A stretch of 64,000 nt of DNA from Algoriphagus algorifonticola (GTDB lineage Bacteria > Bacteroidota > Bacteroidia > Cytophagales > Cyclobacteriaceae): positions 1-64,000 of the forward strand of contig NZ_VLOG01000034.1 of the NCBI RefSeq assembly GCF_007655305.1, written 5' to 3'. This document shows positions 51,461 to 60,698 of the stretch, one piece after another (within the stretch, counting starts at the first letter, position 1; the number at the start of each line of letters is the position of its first letter). The position numbers and the translations under genes were made by a program. The notes beneath the pieces are model-generated. The model worked only from the letters and a program-made list of their open reading frames with translations, was not told the DNA's origin and did no database searches.

Positions 51461-51638
51461 GGATCTATTTCGATTTTCCTGCACTCCCTTTTACCAACAG
51501 CAGTACAATTCAAATGTTGCTCAAAATTACAATCTATCCTGAAACCTTTTCAGGATTTGACCAAATCTCTGTAAGATCTCTACTAGACTACAAATTGGAG
51601 TGTCTCACTTCTTGCCTCTCGTCTCTTAATTCTTTACC

Positions 51639-52334
51639 CTAAAGAATCCCTTCATCCGCAAAACTGAAATAACCTGAATCAGTAAAAATCAAATGATCCA
51701 ATACGGGCAAATCCATATCTCTTCCTATTCTCACCAATCGGTCTGTCAGTCTTTTGTCTTGCTCCGATGGAGTAAGGCTACCTGAGGGATGATTGTGAAC
51801 CAAAATTACCGATTGAGCGAGATGCTCCAAAGCCACCTTGAAAATGATTTTTGCGTCAACGACCGTACCCGCTGTACCTCCTGAGGAAATCAGATGTTTT
51901 TTGATCACTTGATTAGAGCGGGAAAGGAGAACCAAATAAAAATGCTCTACGTGCTCATCCAATAAATCTGGTTTCATAAGCTCATAGATATCGCGGGAAC
52001 TACCAATTTTAACTTTCCGCTGTGGCTCGTTTTCTTTTCTTCTTCTACCTAGCTCCATGGCGCTGACTATACTGATAGCCTTGGCCTCTCCTATGCCTTT
52101 GAATTTTTTAAGATCCTGAATACTCAGCCTAGCTAATGACGCCAAGTCATGGTTGACCGAAGCCAAAATATGCCTGGATAAGTCGACAGCACTGACTGAA
52201 GGCGTACCTGAACCAATCAAAATAGCAATGAGCTCGGCATCAGTTAAAGCGGATTTTCCTTTCAGTAGAAGTTTTTCTCTAGGCCTATCTTCTTCTGCCA
52301 ACTGAGAAATCTTGAGGGATGTATAATTCTCCAT
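51639..52334 (-). CDS. radC: RadC family JAMM protein
   Basis: A 231-residue RadC. It has an N-terminal helix-hairpin-helix-like UPF0758 region (RLSIQDLKKFKGIGEAKAIS) and a C-terminal JAB1/MPN metalloprotease-like domain, with metal ligands in VHNHPSGSLTPSEQD (the two His and the Asp). The historical name DNA-repair protein RadC is not well supported biochemically. The start begins MENYTSLKISQLAEEDRPRE, the usual RadC opening. It is monocistronic, next to rpsT. Confidence 0.95.
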   Translation of the reverse strand: MENYTSLKISQLAEEDRPREKLLLKGKSALTDAELIAILIGSGTPSVSAVDLSRHILASVNHDLASLARLSIQDLKKFKGIGEAKAISIVSAMELGRRRKENEPQRKVKIGSSRDIYELMKPDLLDEHVEHFYLVLLSRSNQVIKKHLISSGGTAGTVVDAKIIFKVALEHLAQSVILVHNHPSGSLTPSEQDKRLTDRLVRIGRDMDLPVLDHLIFTDSGYFSFADEGIL

Positions 52335-52383
52335 ACCTGATCAATTAAAAAGTTTGAAAACTAAATCTATTGATTTTCAGGCA

Positions 52384-52412
52384 TAAAAAAAACCCCGACA
52401 AGCAGGGTTTTC
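52384..52412 (-). terminator. terminator of rpsT
   Basis: On the minus strand a GAAAACCCTGC stem pairs with a G-rich arm ending GGGGTTTTTTTT, giving a GC stem and a long U-run. It lies 20 nt past the rpsT stop. Confidence 0.75.
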
Positions 52413-52431
52413 AGAGATTTTTTATCAGGTA

Positions 52432-52686
52432 TTAACCAAGAGCATTCACGAACTTAGCCAATCTTGATTTTTTGTTGTTTGCGTTGTTTTTGTGAATCAC
52501 ATTTTTCTTAGCCAATTTATCCAACATAGAAGAGACTTTCTGGTACAACTCCATTGCTTCTACCTTATCAGTAGCAGCCTTCAGTCTTTTGATGAAAGTT
52601 CTGGTGGTCTTGGCCTGATATCTGTTTCTCAAACGCTTCGCTTCGTTGGCACGAATTCTCTTAAGAGCTGATTTGTGATTTGCCAT
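52432..52686 (-). CDS. rpsT: 30S ribosomal protein S20
   Basis: An 84-residue S20 that binds the 5' domain of 16S rRNA. Family features are MANHKSALKRIRANEAKRLR, the RTFIKRLKAA stretch and the basic C-terminus NNKKSRLAKFVNAL. It has its own promoter (52738-52769) and terminator (52384-52412), so it is a one-gene unit, as often seen for S20. Confidence 0.98.
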   Translation of the reverse strand: MANHKSALKRIRANEAKRLRNRYQAKTTRTFIKRLKAATDKVEAMELYQKVSSMLDKLAKKNVIHKNNANNKKSRLAKFVNALG

Positions 52687-52737
52687 ATCTTGATTTAAAT
52701 AAAGTTCTTTTACGTTCCCCTATACCGAATTGGAGTG

Positions 52738-52769
52738 CAAAGTTATTGTAAATAATTAATTCTGCCAAA
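52738..52769 (-). promoter_or_regulatory. rpsT promoter of the Bacteroidota type
   Basis: On the minus strand TTTG (52766-52769) is followed, after 20 nt, by TAACTTTG (52738-52745). This fits the Bacteroidota primary sigma consensus, a -33 TTG/TTTG and a -7 TAnnTTTG. The transcript would begin at about 52730 and have a ~45-nt leader before rpsT. Confidence 0.7.
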
Positions 52770-52899
52770 GGAAATTCAAACAATCCTTTGCTAGCATGGT
52801 TTTTCCAGAATTGAAAATTCTACAATAAACCTGCTTCGAAGTGCAAATATACTGCATTTTTTAACTTTTGCTCCTAGAAAATTCTGATTAATTTTAGGT

Positions 52900-53835
52900 A
52901 TGAAGATTTTTATCCTTTCCATTTTTTATGGGACATTTTTCATACTTAGCCCAAATTACTGGGGCTTTTATGCACACAGCCTGATCAACAGAATGGCGGT
53001 ATATTCTTTACCTCCTGAGATGATGGTTTTGTATAAGCCTCATATTCAGTTCATCACGGAGAAAGCAGTCAATCCTGACCGCAGAAGGTACGCTGTAAAA
53101 GGTGAGGCGGAAAAGCACTACATAGATTTGGACCATTACGGAGATTCTGCACTTTTTATTTTGCCAATTTATTGGAATGAGGCAGTTGAAAAATTTGGGG
53201 AAGATAGTTTGCGCGCCAATGGCATAGGACCTTGGGCAGCCTATTTTACTTTTTTAAATCTGACTAAGGCATTTTCTGAAAGGAATCATTCAGCCATTCT
53301 CAGAATCTCTGCCGATCTGGGACATTATATAGGGGATCTGCATGTACCGCTTCACACGACAAAAAATTACAATGGGCAATTAACCGGGCAAGAAGGCATT
53401 CATGGCTTTTGGGAGAGTCGGATTCCTGAATTACAGGCAACTGATTACAGTCTTTGGGTGGGTAAGGCAGATTATATAGCCAAACCACAGCATGCTATTT
53501 GGGAAATCGTAGCCCAAACACACAGCCAGGTTGATTCAGTCTTACTTTTTGAAAAAGAGCTAAGCCGGGAGTTCCCTTCGGATAGGAAGTACAGTTTTGA
53601 GGAGCGGAATAATCTGACCGTACGGGTTTATTCTAAAGAATTTTCTGAAGCCTATGCTGAAAAACTAGACGGGATGGTACAGAGGCAGATGAAAAAAAGC
53701 ATTAAAGCCATCGCTGATTTTTGGTATACCGCCTGGATCAATGCCGGGCAACCAGACCTGAAGAGCTTACCAGCTGTAGAGGTGGAGGAGGAAGAAATCA
53801 ATCCAGATCTGAAATTGAGGGTTAGAGAGCATTGA
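52900..53835 (+). CDS. zinc-dependent phospholipase C/S1-P1 nuclease-like protein
   Basis: A 311-residue exported protein with a signal or anchor (residues 1-18) and an all-helical fold with metal-binding Trp and His. After the signal comes WGFYAHSLINRMAVY, followed by HYIDLDHYG, RISADLGHYIGDLHVPLHT and GIHGFWESRIP. These resemble the zinc-dependent phospholipase C family, in which a first Trp and several His/Asp residues hold three zinc ions. The substrate is not known. The stop is followed directly by a dispersed short repeat. Confidence 0.85.
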   Translation: MKIFILSIFYGTFFILSPNYWGFYAHSLINRMAVYSLPPEMMVLYKPHIQFITEKAVNPDRRRYAVKGEAEKHYIDLDHYGDSALFILPIYWNEAVEKFGEDSLRANGIGPWAAYFTFLNLTKAFSERNHSAILRISADLGHYIGDLHVPLHTTKNYNGQLTGQEGIHGFWESRIPELQATDYSLWVGKADYIAKPQHAIWEIVAQTHSQVDSVLLFEKELSREFPSDRKYSFEERNNLTVRVYSKEFSEAYAEKLDGMVQRQMKKSIKAIADFWYTAWINAGQPDLKSLPAVEVEEEEINPDLKLRVREH

Positions 53836-53872
53836 AATCAGAAGGATAAAGTATGAAAGCTGAAACTTTTTC
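53833..53872 (+). repeat. dispersed short repeat, upstream copy
   Basis: Contains TCAGAAGGATAAAG then GAAAGCTGAAAC; 25 of 29 positions match the reverse complement of 63149-63177. With the inverted copy at 54241-54330 it brackets the four-helix-bundle pseudogene. Confidence 0.6.
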
Positions 53873-53883
53873 AAAAAAACACC

Positions 53884-54234
53884 ATGGACAGGGAACTTAA
53901 AGAAAGAACAAAAAAATTTGCCTTAGAAATAATCAAACTTGTTTCAGAATTGCCAAAAAATACCGCAGGCTTCGAATTAGGTAAACAATTGATTAAGTCT
54001 GGAACCTCAGTAGGAGCCAATTATCGATCTTCACAATGAGGCAGATCTAGAGCTGAGTTTATCTCAAAACTATCCGTAGTTCAAGAAGAGGCAGACGAAA
54101 CTGTATTTTGGCTTGAATTAATTATGGATAGCGAGCTACTAGGTTCAGAAAGAATTCTCCCTTTACTCAAAGAGTCAAATGAACTCACTGCCATTTTCAC
54201 ATCTATGGTGATCAATGCCAAAAGAAATTCTTGA
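53884..54234 (+). pseudogene. four-helix-bundle (23S rRNA IVP-type) protein gene with a nonsense codon
   Basis: A single 117-codon frame from ATG 53884 to TGA 54232-54234 is broken only by TGA at codon 52 (54037-54039). Conceptual translation gives the complete four-helix-bundle family: RELKERTKKFALEIIKLV, KSGTSVGANYRSSQ, stop, GRSRAEFISKLSVVQEEADE, WLELI and the final helix. In relatives the block reads NYR-x-x-C-R-x-R-S, so an Arg codon CGA probably became TGA by one C-to-T change. The family is found in 23S rRNA intervening sequences and as solitary genes; it is structurally related to the Avd protein of diversity-generating retroelements. Inverted copies of a dispersed repeat flank it on both sides. 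It could also be read through, which is not supported by anything I see. Confidence 0.85.
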
Positions 54235-54240
54235 TGAACC

Positions 54241-54330
54241 CTGATTTCAGATTCATCACTTAAGACATGGGACTTTTTTTTCAGCTTTTTGATTTCAGAC
54301 TTCAGACTTATTTTAGCTTTTTGACTTCAA
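54241..54330 (-). repeat. dispersed short repeat, downstream inverted copy
   Basis: Read on the minus strand: GTCTGAAATCAAAAAGCTGA, an inverted relative of the copy at 53833-53872. It extends into the last codons of the aminotransferase gene and probably supplied its KSKS end. Confidence 0.55.
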
Positions 54331-55623
54331 ATAACGCCGAATCGCTTTCCCCAATCGCTCAAAAGTATCTCTAAAGGTTTCTTCTTTTTCTTCCAATAGC
54401 GTTACGCGGAAGCCCCGCAGATCAGAACAAAATGAGGAAATTGGAACCACACAGATTCTTTCGGAACCAAGCAAGTAGTAAACAAAGCGCTTATCTAAGG
54501 GCATTTGCTCATCTGCAACCCATGCTTCCACCAATGTTTTCACCCTACCGTCCTCAATTTCTAAGGACTGATCAGATTTTAGAACTCCTTCTTCAAAAAC
54601 AATAGTATTGTAAAATGCTCCCTGAGTAGGGTTGAATTTAATTCCAGGTATATCGCCAAGAATCTCTGCCATCCAATCACTTCTTTTACCGATAGCTTCA
54701 TTGGCTTTCTCCCTGTACGCTTTGTATTCAGGATGACTCATGATCTTAGGAATTGCCAGTTGGGGTAGGATGGTAGAACATACCTCAATCATCTTGGCAT
54801 TTTCCAATGTTTGACAAAGTTTGGAGAACTCCTTGGATGCTTCGCGATTGTAAAATTCCATCCAACCACAGCGAGCTCCCGGCCAAGGAAACTCCTTGGA
54901 TATGCCTTTCAAAGAAATTGCCGGCCTATCCCCGATTACTTCTGCCAGAGCTACTGCCTTAACTCCATTGTAGGTGATGTTTTGATAAATCTCATCAGCT
55001 ATTAATAAAAGATTAAACTCTTTAGCAATTTTCACAAAACCTTCCAATACCTCTTTGGGATAGACCATACCGGTAGGATTGTCCGGATTGATGATCAAAA
55101 TTCCGACAATGGAGGGATTGTACTTGACCTTCATGTACAAATCATCCATATCCGGAAGCCATTGATTATCCGGGTCCAGTTTATAAGTGATAGGAGCTGT
55201 ATTGGCATGGGCTGCCTCCGCTGAGCTATGAGTTGAGTAGGCGGGAGATGGGCCGATTATCCTTGCTGTAGGGATCAGAAATTGGTATAGTTTTGCAATT
55301 GCATCTCCAAGTCCATTGAAAAAAAGGATATCATCAGCACTCAATTTAACACCTCCCTGATGGTTGGTCAAGTTTGCCAAAAACGCTCTAGTCTCAGGCA
55401 TTCCTTTGGAATCAGCATATCCATAGGTTTTATTTTCTTTGAGTAAGTCTGAAATGATTTCCTTCATCCAAGTAGGCACCTGATTACTTTTTTGGATAGG
55501 ATCACCGATATTTTCCCAAGTGATGGGAAATCCCAAGGATTCAATTTGCCGTGCTTTCTTTACTATTCCACGGATTTCATAATTCAATTCCTCAGCTCCC
55601 GGGCGGAGCAGCAACTGTCTCAT
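54313..55623 (-). CDS. PLP-dependent aminotransferase, alanine-aminotransferase-like
   Basis: A 436-residue fold-type I class I/II aminotransferase. The PLP-binding lysine is probably Lys243 in SLKGISKEFPWPGAR. Other family blocks are KTYGYADSKGMPETRAFL, ILFFNGLGDAIAKLY, LIINPDNPTGMVYP and LLIADEIYQNITYNG. The Asn and Asp that hold PLP are present. Substrate specificity is not evident; it is often annotated as an alanine or aspartate aminotransferase. It is convergent with the four-helix-bundle pseudogene, and its 3' end runs into the dispersed repeat. Confidence 0.9.
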   Translation of the reverse strand: MRQLLLRPGAEELNYEIRGIVKKARQIESLGFPITWENIGDPIQKSNQVPTWMKEIISDLLKENKTYGYADSKGMPETRAFLANLTNHQGGVKLSADDILFFNGLGDAIAKLYQFLIPTARIIGPSPAYSTHSSAEAAHANTAPITYKLDPDNQWLPDMDDLYMKVKYNPSIVGILIINPDNPTGMVYPKEVLEGFVKIAKEFNLLLIADEIYQNITYNGVKAVALAEVIGDRPAISLKGISKEFPWPGARCGWMEFYNREASKEFSKLCQTLENAKMIEVCSTILPQLAIPKIMSHPEYKAYREKANEAIGKRSDWMAEILGDIPGIKFNPTQGAFYNTIVFEEGVLKSDQSLEIEDGRVKTLVEAWVADEQMPLDKRFVYYLLGSERICVVPISSFCSDLRGFRVTLLEEKEETFRDTFERLGKAIRRYLKSKS

Positions 55624-55917
55624 AGGTCAATAGGCTAGTGGAAAATTCCTCCACAAAGTAAATCATATTCAATGCTTTTAGCAGAAAAGAGAATTGGTTT
55701 TTCTTTTTAAAACCCTTAATTCCTTTCAAAAATTGACAATTTAAAGACCGGAGAATGATTGATGAGTTTTAAAAACAGAATTTTCTTTGGCATCAAATAA
55801 TTTTCACATATATTTATAAATACTTCATATGCAGTAAAATGTATTTGGATTATTAGTTATTGAAAAATGATCGCCCTGACCATTTAATCAAACACTAACC
55901 AAATATCATTTGAAACG

Positions 55918-58900
55918 ATGAAACAATTTTACCTATCAAGACTAATTGGGCTAATCTGCCTTCTAGTCTTTCCCCTCACTACCTTTGGGCAAACCAGAGG
56001 AAGCACTTCTTCGGTGCAACAAAATCTCCGCTTTCAGGAAGACTTTAATAATATAAATCTAGACCCTAATCCGAATGTAGGAGGTGGAACCCGTGTAAAT
56101 TTCAGTCATCAGTTTTCTAATAATTCAGGATCAAGCTTAGGAGCATCTATAGCAAAAGATATCCTGGCACAAAACGGAATCAATATTCCGGGTTGGTTAA
56201 CGGAGCTTGCTGACTTGGGAGGTTCGGGTTTCTTTTGTTCCAGTATTTCGCCAACATTTTCTGCCAATGCATCTGTAGACGCCGGCGGATATTACCAAGT
56301 GCATTCTGTTGGTTCATCTAACATTAACTTAGACTACCCCGTGGAAGTCTTTATTGAATATCCAGAAGCTAATACCTTTGCTTGCGGAGAAACAGTTAGA
56401 ATCAATACTTCCTATCAGATACTAGACCCAGGAAATGGAAATAAACTACGGGTAAGTCCTCCTTTTATCAATCAAGAAATAGGACCTTTGATTGATGACC
56501 TAAGCTTAAGCGCTTCTATTGGAATAGATGCTGAGGTCGGTTTTGGAGTTACCATTTATTATCCATGTTTAAGCGGAATTTGCTCTGAAGAGATCTGTTC
56601 GGACAAATTATATTTTAATGAAGGTAAAGAGTTTAAGCTCAGCCAATCTTTACCAAGCCTCCCTGCTTTAATCAATATCTGTGATAAAGCATTTGGTCCA
56701 AATGCAACTCAGGCTGATATTTTAGCATGTAGATGGTCGAGCTTGAGTCCTTTATTCAATATCGGTCAAAGTGCCTTAGACGCATATAACCGACAACAAG
56801 GAACCACTTATTCTTTAGCAACTTTCCCTGATCAAAACACTGTATTAATAGGTCCTCCAGATCTTCCACCCAATGGTCCGACTATTCCGGAATTTGAAGC
56901 TTCATTCAGAAATACAGCAAGTACTGAATTAAATTCATTTTCTTTAAATGGAGGCACAAAACTGAAAGTTTCAGGCAGTAAAAACTCTGTGACTCAAATG
57001 AATTATGATCTAGTTTCTCTACTAGACTATGCGGGGTGGACAACCTCCTTTAGCTTGGGCAATAATTTAGGAAGTATAGACGCTGGTGATGTTGCCCCTA
57101 CGCTCACGATGGATCAAGAAATGGATTTCGAATATGATCCAAAAGTAAATTTAGCCATCAGTTTAGGGAGAGAGATGAATTATACTGTCTTTAATAATGA
57201 TGGAAGTTTCTCCCATTCAGATTTTGGATCAACCGTTTCTCTATTCGCTGGACAATACATAGAAGCCCAGTTTCCTCAAGAATTAAGTTCTCCAGTCCCT
57301 ATTAATGGACAGTCTTTTATTAATGGGGATTTCAAAAGCTTATCCAAGCAGGAAATTTTTGAAAGCACTAAAATCACCTTTGGGGAATTAAAAATCGGAA
57401 ATGCAGTAGATATTACTCTGATTAACGAAGAAACTACTAGAGAAAAAATTGGAACCAATACCATCATCGACCATACCTTCAACCTTCAAGGAACACAAAT
57501 TCTTGACCTTCCTGGCTTTTTGCTTGATCCCGAAAATCCGGTCATAGAAGTCAAAGATGTAATTACAAAAGATATCCTGAACATAGGGGGTGGTCAACGA
57601 CAGGTGGTTTATGAAATAGAGCTCAGCAATGAAGGTGATGTTTTACTCAGCGAAGTTCAGTCCACTTTTGACCTAGCAAAAAGCTTTCAGGATGCTTCAA
57701 ATTTCTTTGTCAATTGTATCAGCAGTAATGGCCTGATCGTCAATTCAGAATTTGATGGGGAAGTTGATAAAAACCTTTTAGCCAACGGGAATCAAATTGG
57801 TGTAGGTGAATCTTTTACCATAGAAGTATTGGTAATTATCACCCCTGAAATTGCCTCAATTTCTGAATCTGGCTGCTTTGAGACAGTGGAGTATGACGTA
57901 TTTGCGAAAGCGACCGGGGTAAGTCCAATTGGTACTTTTGTAGAAAACAATTTCAACCAATGTACTCAGGAGATAACAGGCCAAAACATTATTAACACCG
58001 TTGACTTGGGTGCGGAAGTCATAGCTGAATTAAGTGATTTCAGTATTTACGGGTTCGAAGAGGTATACTTTAGCAAAAACTTCACTGAGTCTCAAGGTTC
58101 GGTTGGGTCTGCTGGTGATATGATTTTCGAAAATGTATCCTTACAAGGTGGAGCTCCTGTGACCATTGTTGGCGATATCTATGTGGCCGATGAGTTGATC
58201 TTGAGGGGAGAATCGCGGGTTGTGTTTGATTACATGCAACTTGGAAAAGAAGTAGACAGCCAGAAAAAATCAGGGCTTTTGCCACTGGGTTCAATTAGCC
58301 GAGAATCTGACTGTGTAGTTTCTTTCGAACAGCCGATTATAGAAGTACCGGACAACAATTCCAAAGAGAAAATTCAGTTGAAAAAAGGAAAAACCATGGA
58401 TCTCGTTCCTGGTATTTACCGCTCCATAGACATGCTGGAAGGCACTACCCTCAATTTAGTAAGTGGAGTGTATACCTTTGACAGCTGGAAAATTTCAGGC
58501 AAAAATGCCCTTGTCAACTTCGATGTGAGCGATGGGCCTATTCTTATCCAAGTGAATAAATGGCTGCCTCATGCAGATCAGCAATATCTTGCAGGATCTG
58601 ACGGCGCGCAAAGCATGGTCAGCATTCACTATTCAGGAAAAGAGCCTGTCAGATTTAAAAACACCTTCTTCCAAGGAAATATTCTAGCACCTTTTGCTTC
58701 GGTAGATTTCGCAGAAAATTCGGTTTTGGAAGGAACGCTTTATGCCAATAAGGTGCAGTTTACAGACGGGTCTACTTTCAAAGGTCCAAAATATCTGATA
58801 CCTCTGAATGCCAGCCCTGAATGCCAGCCTTTGGATGAGGCAGCAAGAAAACTGGAGGAAGAAGTTCAGGAAGTAGCTACAGAACTTGATAGAAGGCCTG

Positions 58901-59130
58901 AGCAGATCAGAATGTATCCTAACCCGACTTCCAACATCTTGACCATAGATGGTATTCACCCGGAAATCCTTCCGGCGCAAGTATATATTTATGACAGCAA
59001 TTTCAGATTGGTGAAATCCCTGCTGGCGACCAGCACGGATGTTCAATTCGCCATGCTGGACTTGGCGAATGGATTATACTTTATCCGAGTCGGGAATCTA
59101 GGAACACTCCATAGAATTATTAAAAACTAA
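55918..59130 (+). CDS. large T9SS-secreted protein with C-terminal sorting domain
   Basis: A 1070-residue extracellular protein. The signal peptide ends at TFGQ (about residue 24). A long central region carries Gly/Asn-rich, beta-strand-rich sequence (about 25-680) with Cys pairs. A domain at about 690-970 has FQGNILAPFASVDFAENSVL and LVPGIYRSIDMLEGTTLNLV, which look like the anchor or adhesion domains (choice-of-anchor A type) of surface proteins. The last ~75 residues are a type A type IX sorting domain, with MYPNPTSNILTID and ending NLGTLHRIIKN. The protein is probably exported to the surface or medium by the type IX system. It is single, with a terminator after it. Confidence 0.9.
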   Translation: MKQFYLSRLIGLICLLVFPLTTFGQTRGSTSSVQQNLRFQEDFNNINLDPNPNVGGGTRVNFSHQFSNNSGSSLGASIAKDILAQNGINIPGWLTELADLGGSGFFCSSISPTFSANASVDAGGYYQVHSVGSSNINLDYPVEVFIEYPEANTFACGETVRINTSYQILDPGNGNKLRVSPPFINQEIGPLIDDLSLSASIGIDAEVGFGVTIYYPCLSGICSEEICSDKLYFNEGKEFKLSQSLPSLPALINICDKAFGPNATQADILACRWSSLSPLFNIGQSALDAYNRQQGTTYSLATFPDQNTVLIGPPDLPPNGPTIPEFEASFRNTASTELNSFSLNGGTKLKVSGSKNSVTQMNYDLVSLLDYAGWTTSFSLGNNLGSIDAGDVAPTLTMDQEMDFEYDPKVNLAISLGREMNYTVFNNDGSFSHSDFGSTVSLFAGQYIEAQFPQELSSPVPINGQSFINGDFKSLSKQEIFESTKITFGELKIGNAVDITLINEETTREKIGTNTIIDHTFNLQGTQILDLPGFLLDPENPVIEVKDVITKDILNIGGGQRQVVYEIELSNEGDVLLSEVQSTFDLAKSFQDASNFFVNCISSNGLIVNSEFDGEVDKNLLANGNQIGVGESFTIEVLVIITPEIASISESGCFETVEYDVFAKATGVSPIGTFVENNFNQCTQEITGQNIINTVDLGAEVIAELSDFSIYGFEEVYFSKNFTESQGSVGSAGDMIFENVSLQGGAPVTIVGDIYVADELILRGESRVVFDYMQLGKEVDSQKKSGLLPLGSISRESDCVVSFEQPIIEVPDNNSKEKIQLKKGKTMDLVPGIYRSIDMLEGTTLNLVSGVYTFDSWKISGKNALVNFDVSDGPILIQVNKWLPHADQQYLAGSDGAQSMVSIHYSGKEPVRFKNTFFQGNILAPFASVDFAENSVLEGTLYANKVQFTDGSTFKGPKYLIPLNASPECQPLDEAARKLEEEVQEVATELDRRPEQIRMYPNPTSNILTIDGIHPEILPAQVYIYDSNFRLVKSLLATSTDVQFAMLDLANGLYFIRVGNLGTLHRIIKN

Positions 59131-59152
59131 AACCTGATTAAACCTTTAAAGC

Positions 59153-59187
59153 AATAAAGCCGGGCATGTGTCCGGCTTTATTTTTTA
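59153..59187 (+). terminator. terminator of the T9SS cargo gene
   Basis: Perfect 11-bp stem AATAAAGCCGG (59153-59163) and CCGGCTTTATT (59172-59182) with an 8-nt loop and a following T-run. Confidence 0.9.
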
Positions 59188-59359
59188 CCTATAAATAAAT
59201 AGCATTCATAAACTTTCAGCATCTTATAGGATTAATGATCTTTATATTATTATCCGACTTCAACCTTTTATTGCCCAACTTGCCACATTGCAGTACGTTC
59301 AGGTAAATTCAGAGTGAATCATATCACTTATTAAAAACGATCCATCAAATTATCTTCCT

Positions 59360-60592
59360 GTGCTTTCAATCATTATCCGAATCTCTCTTTTCATCCTATT
59401 TATTGGCCTGATTGACTGGTATTCTTTCCAAGCCTTTAAGACGCTGTTCCCTTCTCAAACTTGGGTAAAAATAGGGTATTGGGCTTTTTCAATCTTCATT
59501 TATCTATTTGTCATCTATAGTTTTCTGACATTCGAAAGAGGTGCGCTCAGCCCTGCTTTTGGAAAAATGATTTCACTCCTATTTCTGTCTTTGATTCCAA
59601 AGCTGATTATTATCGCCTTTCTCTTTGGGGAAGATATACTTCGGTTTATTACTGGTGGATATTATTCCTTGGCTGAAAACAGGGAAGGTGGTTTTTTACC
59701 TGATCGAAGAAAATTCATCAGCCAAGCAGCCTTAGCAATTGCCGCTATTCCTTTTTTAGGGATTCTCCATGGAGTGCTGATTGGAAAATACCGCTATCGG
59801 GTGATGAAGCACACCCTAGAATTTGATGACCTACCGGAAGAGTTTGATGGGTTTACCCTCACTCAGATTTCAGATATTCATTCGGGCAGCTTTGACAACA
59901 AAAAGAAACTGGAATACGGGATCGACTTGATCAATCAGCAGAACTCAGATGTGATTCTGTTTACCGGGGATTTGGTCAATAATCAGGCATCTGAAATGGA
60001 GCCTTGGATCGAGACATTCAAAAAGCTGAAGGCTCCTATGGGTAAATATTCTATCCTAGGCAATCATGACTATGGTGATTACATGTCATGGCCAAATCGA
60101 GAAACCAAGGTGCAGAATATGCAGCGACTTTTCCAAGTTCATGAAGAATTGGGCTTCAAATTACTTCGAAATGAAAGTCTTCCTATCAAAAGAGGTAATG
60201 CAAGCATCGATTTGATCGGGGTAGAAAACTGGGGTAAAGGCTTTGCACAATATGGCGACCTCAACAAAGCTACTGGCAGTCTTAATGAGAAAAGCTTCAA
60301 AATCCTGATGAGTCATGATCCCTCCCATTTTGATGAACAAGTGAAAAGTTTCTCTCAGTTTATTCATTTGACACTGAGTGGGCATACGCATGGGATGCAG
60401 TTTGGAATAGAGATTCCTGGATTTATCAAATGGAGTCCTGCTTCCCTCCGCTATCCCAAATGGGCTGGATTATACGAGGAAATGGGACGCTACTTGCATG
60501 TGAACCGTGGCTTTGGATTCCTGGCTTTTCCGGGGCGGGTAGGTATTTGGCCGGAGATTACGGTGTTGGAGTTGAGGAGGAAAATGGGCTAA
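59360..60592 (+). CDS. membrane-anchored metallophosphoesterase
   Basis: A 410-residue protein with three or four N-terminal helices (about residues 4-26, 33-55, 68-90) and an RRKFISQAALAIAAI segment before the catalytic domain. The calcineurin-like phosphoesterase motifs are clear: SDIHSG, FTGDLVNNQ, GNHDYGDY, LIGVENWG, LMSHDPSHFDEQ and LSGHTHGMQFG. The domain likely faces the periplasm and hydrolyses a phosphate ester; the substrate is unknown. The frame starts at a GTG (59360); the first ATG would remove the membrane helices, so GTG is preferred. The minus-strand operon at 60699 is convergent. Confidence 0.9.
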   Translation: MLSIIIRISLFILFIGLIDWYSFQAFKTLFPSQTWVKIGYWAFSIFIYLFVIYSFLTFERGALSPAFGKMISLLFLSLIPKLIIIAFLFGEDILRFITGGYYSLAENREGGFLPDRRKFISQAALAIAAIPFLGILHGVLIGKYRYRVMKHTLEFDDLPEEFDGFTLTQISDIHSGSFDNKKKLEYGIDLINQQNSDVILFTGDLVNNQASEMEPWIETFKKLKAPMGKYSILGNHDYGDYMSWPNRETKVQNMQRLFQVHEELGFKLLRNESLPIKRGNASIDLIGVENWGKGFAQYGDLNKATGSLNEKSFKILMSHDPSHFDEQVKSFSQFIHLTLSGHTHGMQFGIEIPGFIKWSPASLRYPKWAGLYEEMGRYLHVNRGFGFLAFPGRVGIWPEITVLELRRKMG

Positions 60593-60619
60593 TCCAAAGT
60601 TTTAAAAAGCCAAAAAGCA

Positions 60620-60671
60620 AAAAGCTTGTATTGATAATAAATAATAGCTTGTGTTTTCAATACAAGCTTTT
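60620..60671. terminator. bidirectional hairpin between convergent units
   Basis: Perfect 15-bp inverted repeat: AAAAGCTTGTATTGA (60620-60634) and TCAATACAAGCTTTT (60657-60671), loop 22 nt. On the minus strand it is followed by a long run of T-rich CTTTTTG units (60605-60619), a strong terminator for the small operon; for the plus strand it ends the metallophosphoesterase gene. Confidence 0.8.
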
Positions 60672-60698
60672 AAAACTAATTGAAAACCAGATATTTAA

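Noticed and set aside
51537..51555. Hairpin TCCTGAAA/TTTCAGGA as a radC terminator
   Set aside because: Perfect 8-bp arms but no T-run on the minus strand and ~85 nt past the stop; too weak to call.
2690..52000. Many long antisense frames inside rny, pheT, GMC, sulfatase and other genes
   Set aside because: They are shadows of well-supported genes, with no family motifs, signals or spacing.
54037..54039. Selenocysteine or programmed read-through at the TGA of the four-helix-bundle gene
   Set aside because: Homologs have Arg here, not Cys; the simplest reading is a C-to-T nonsense mutation. No supporting structure seen.
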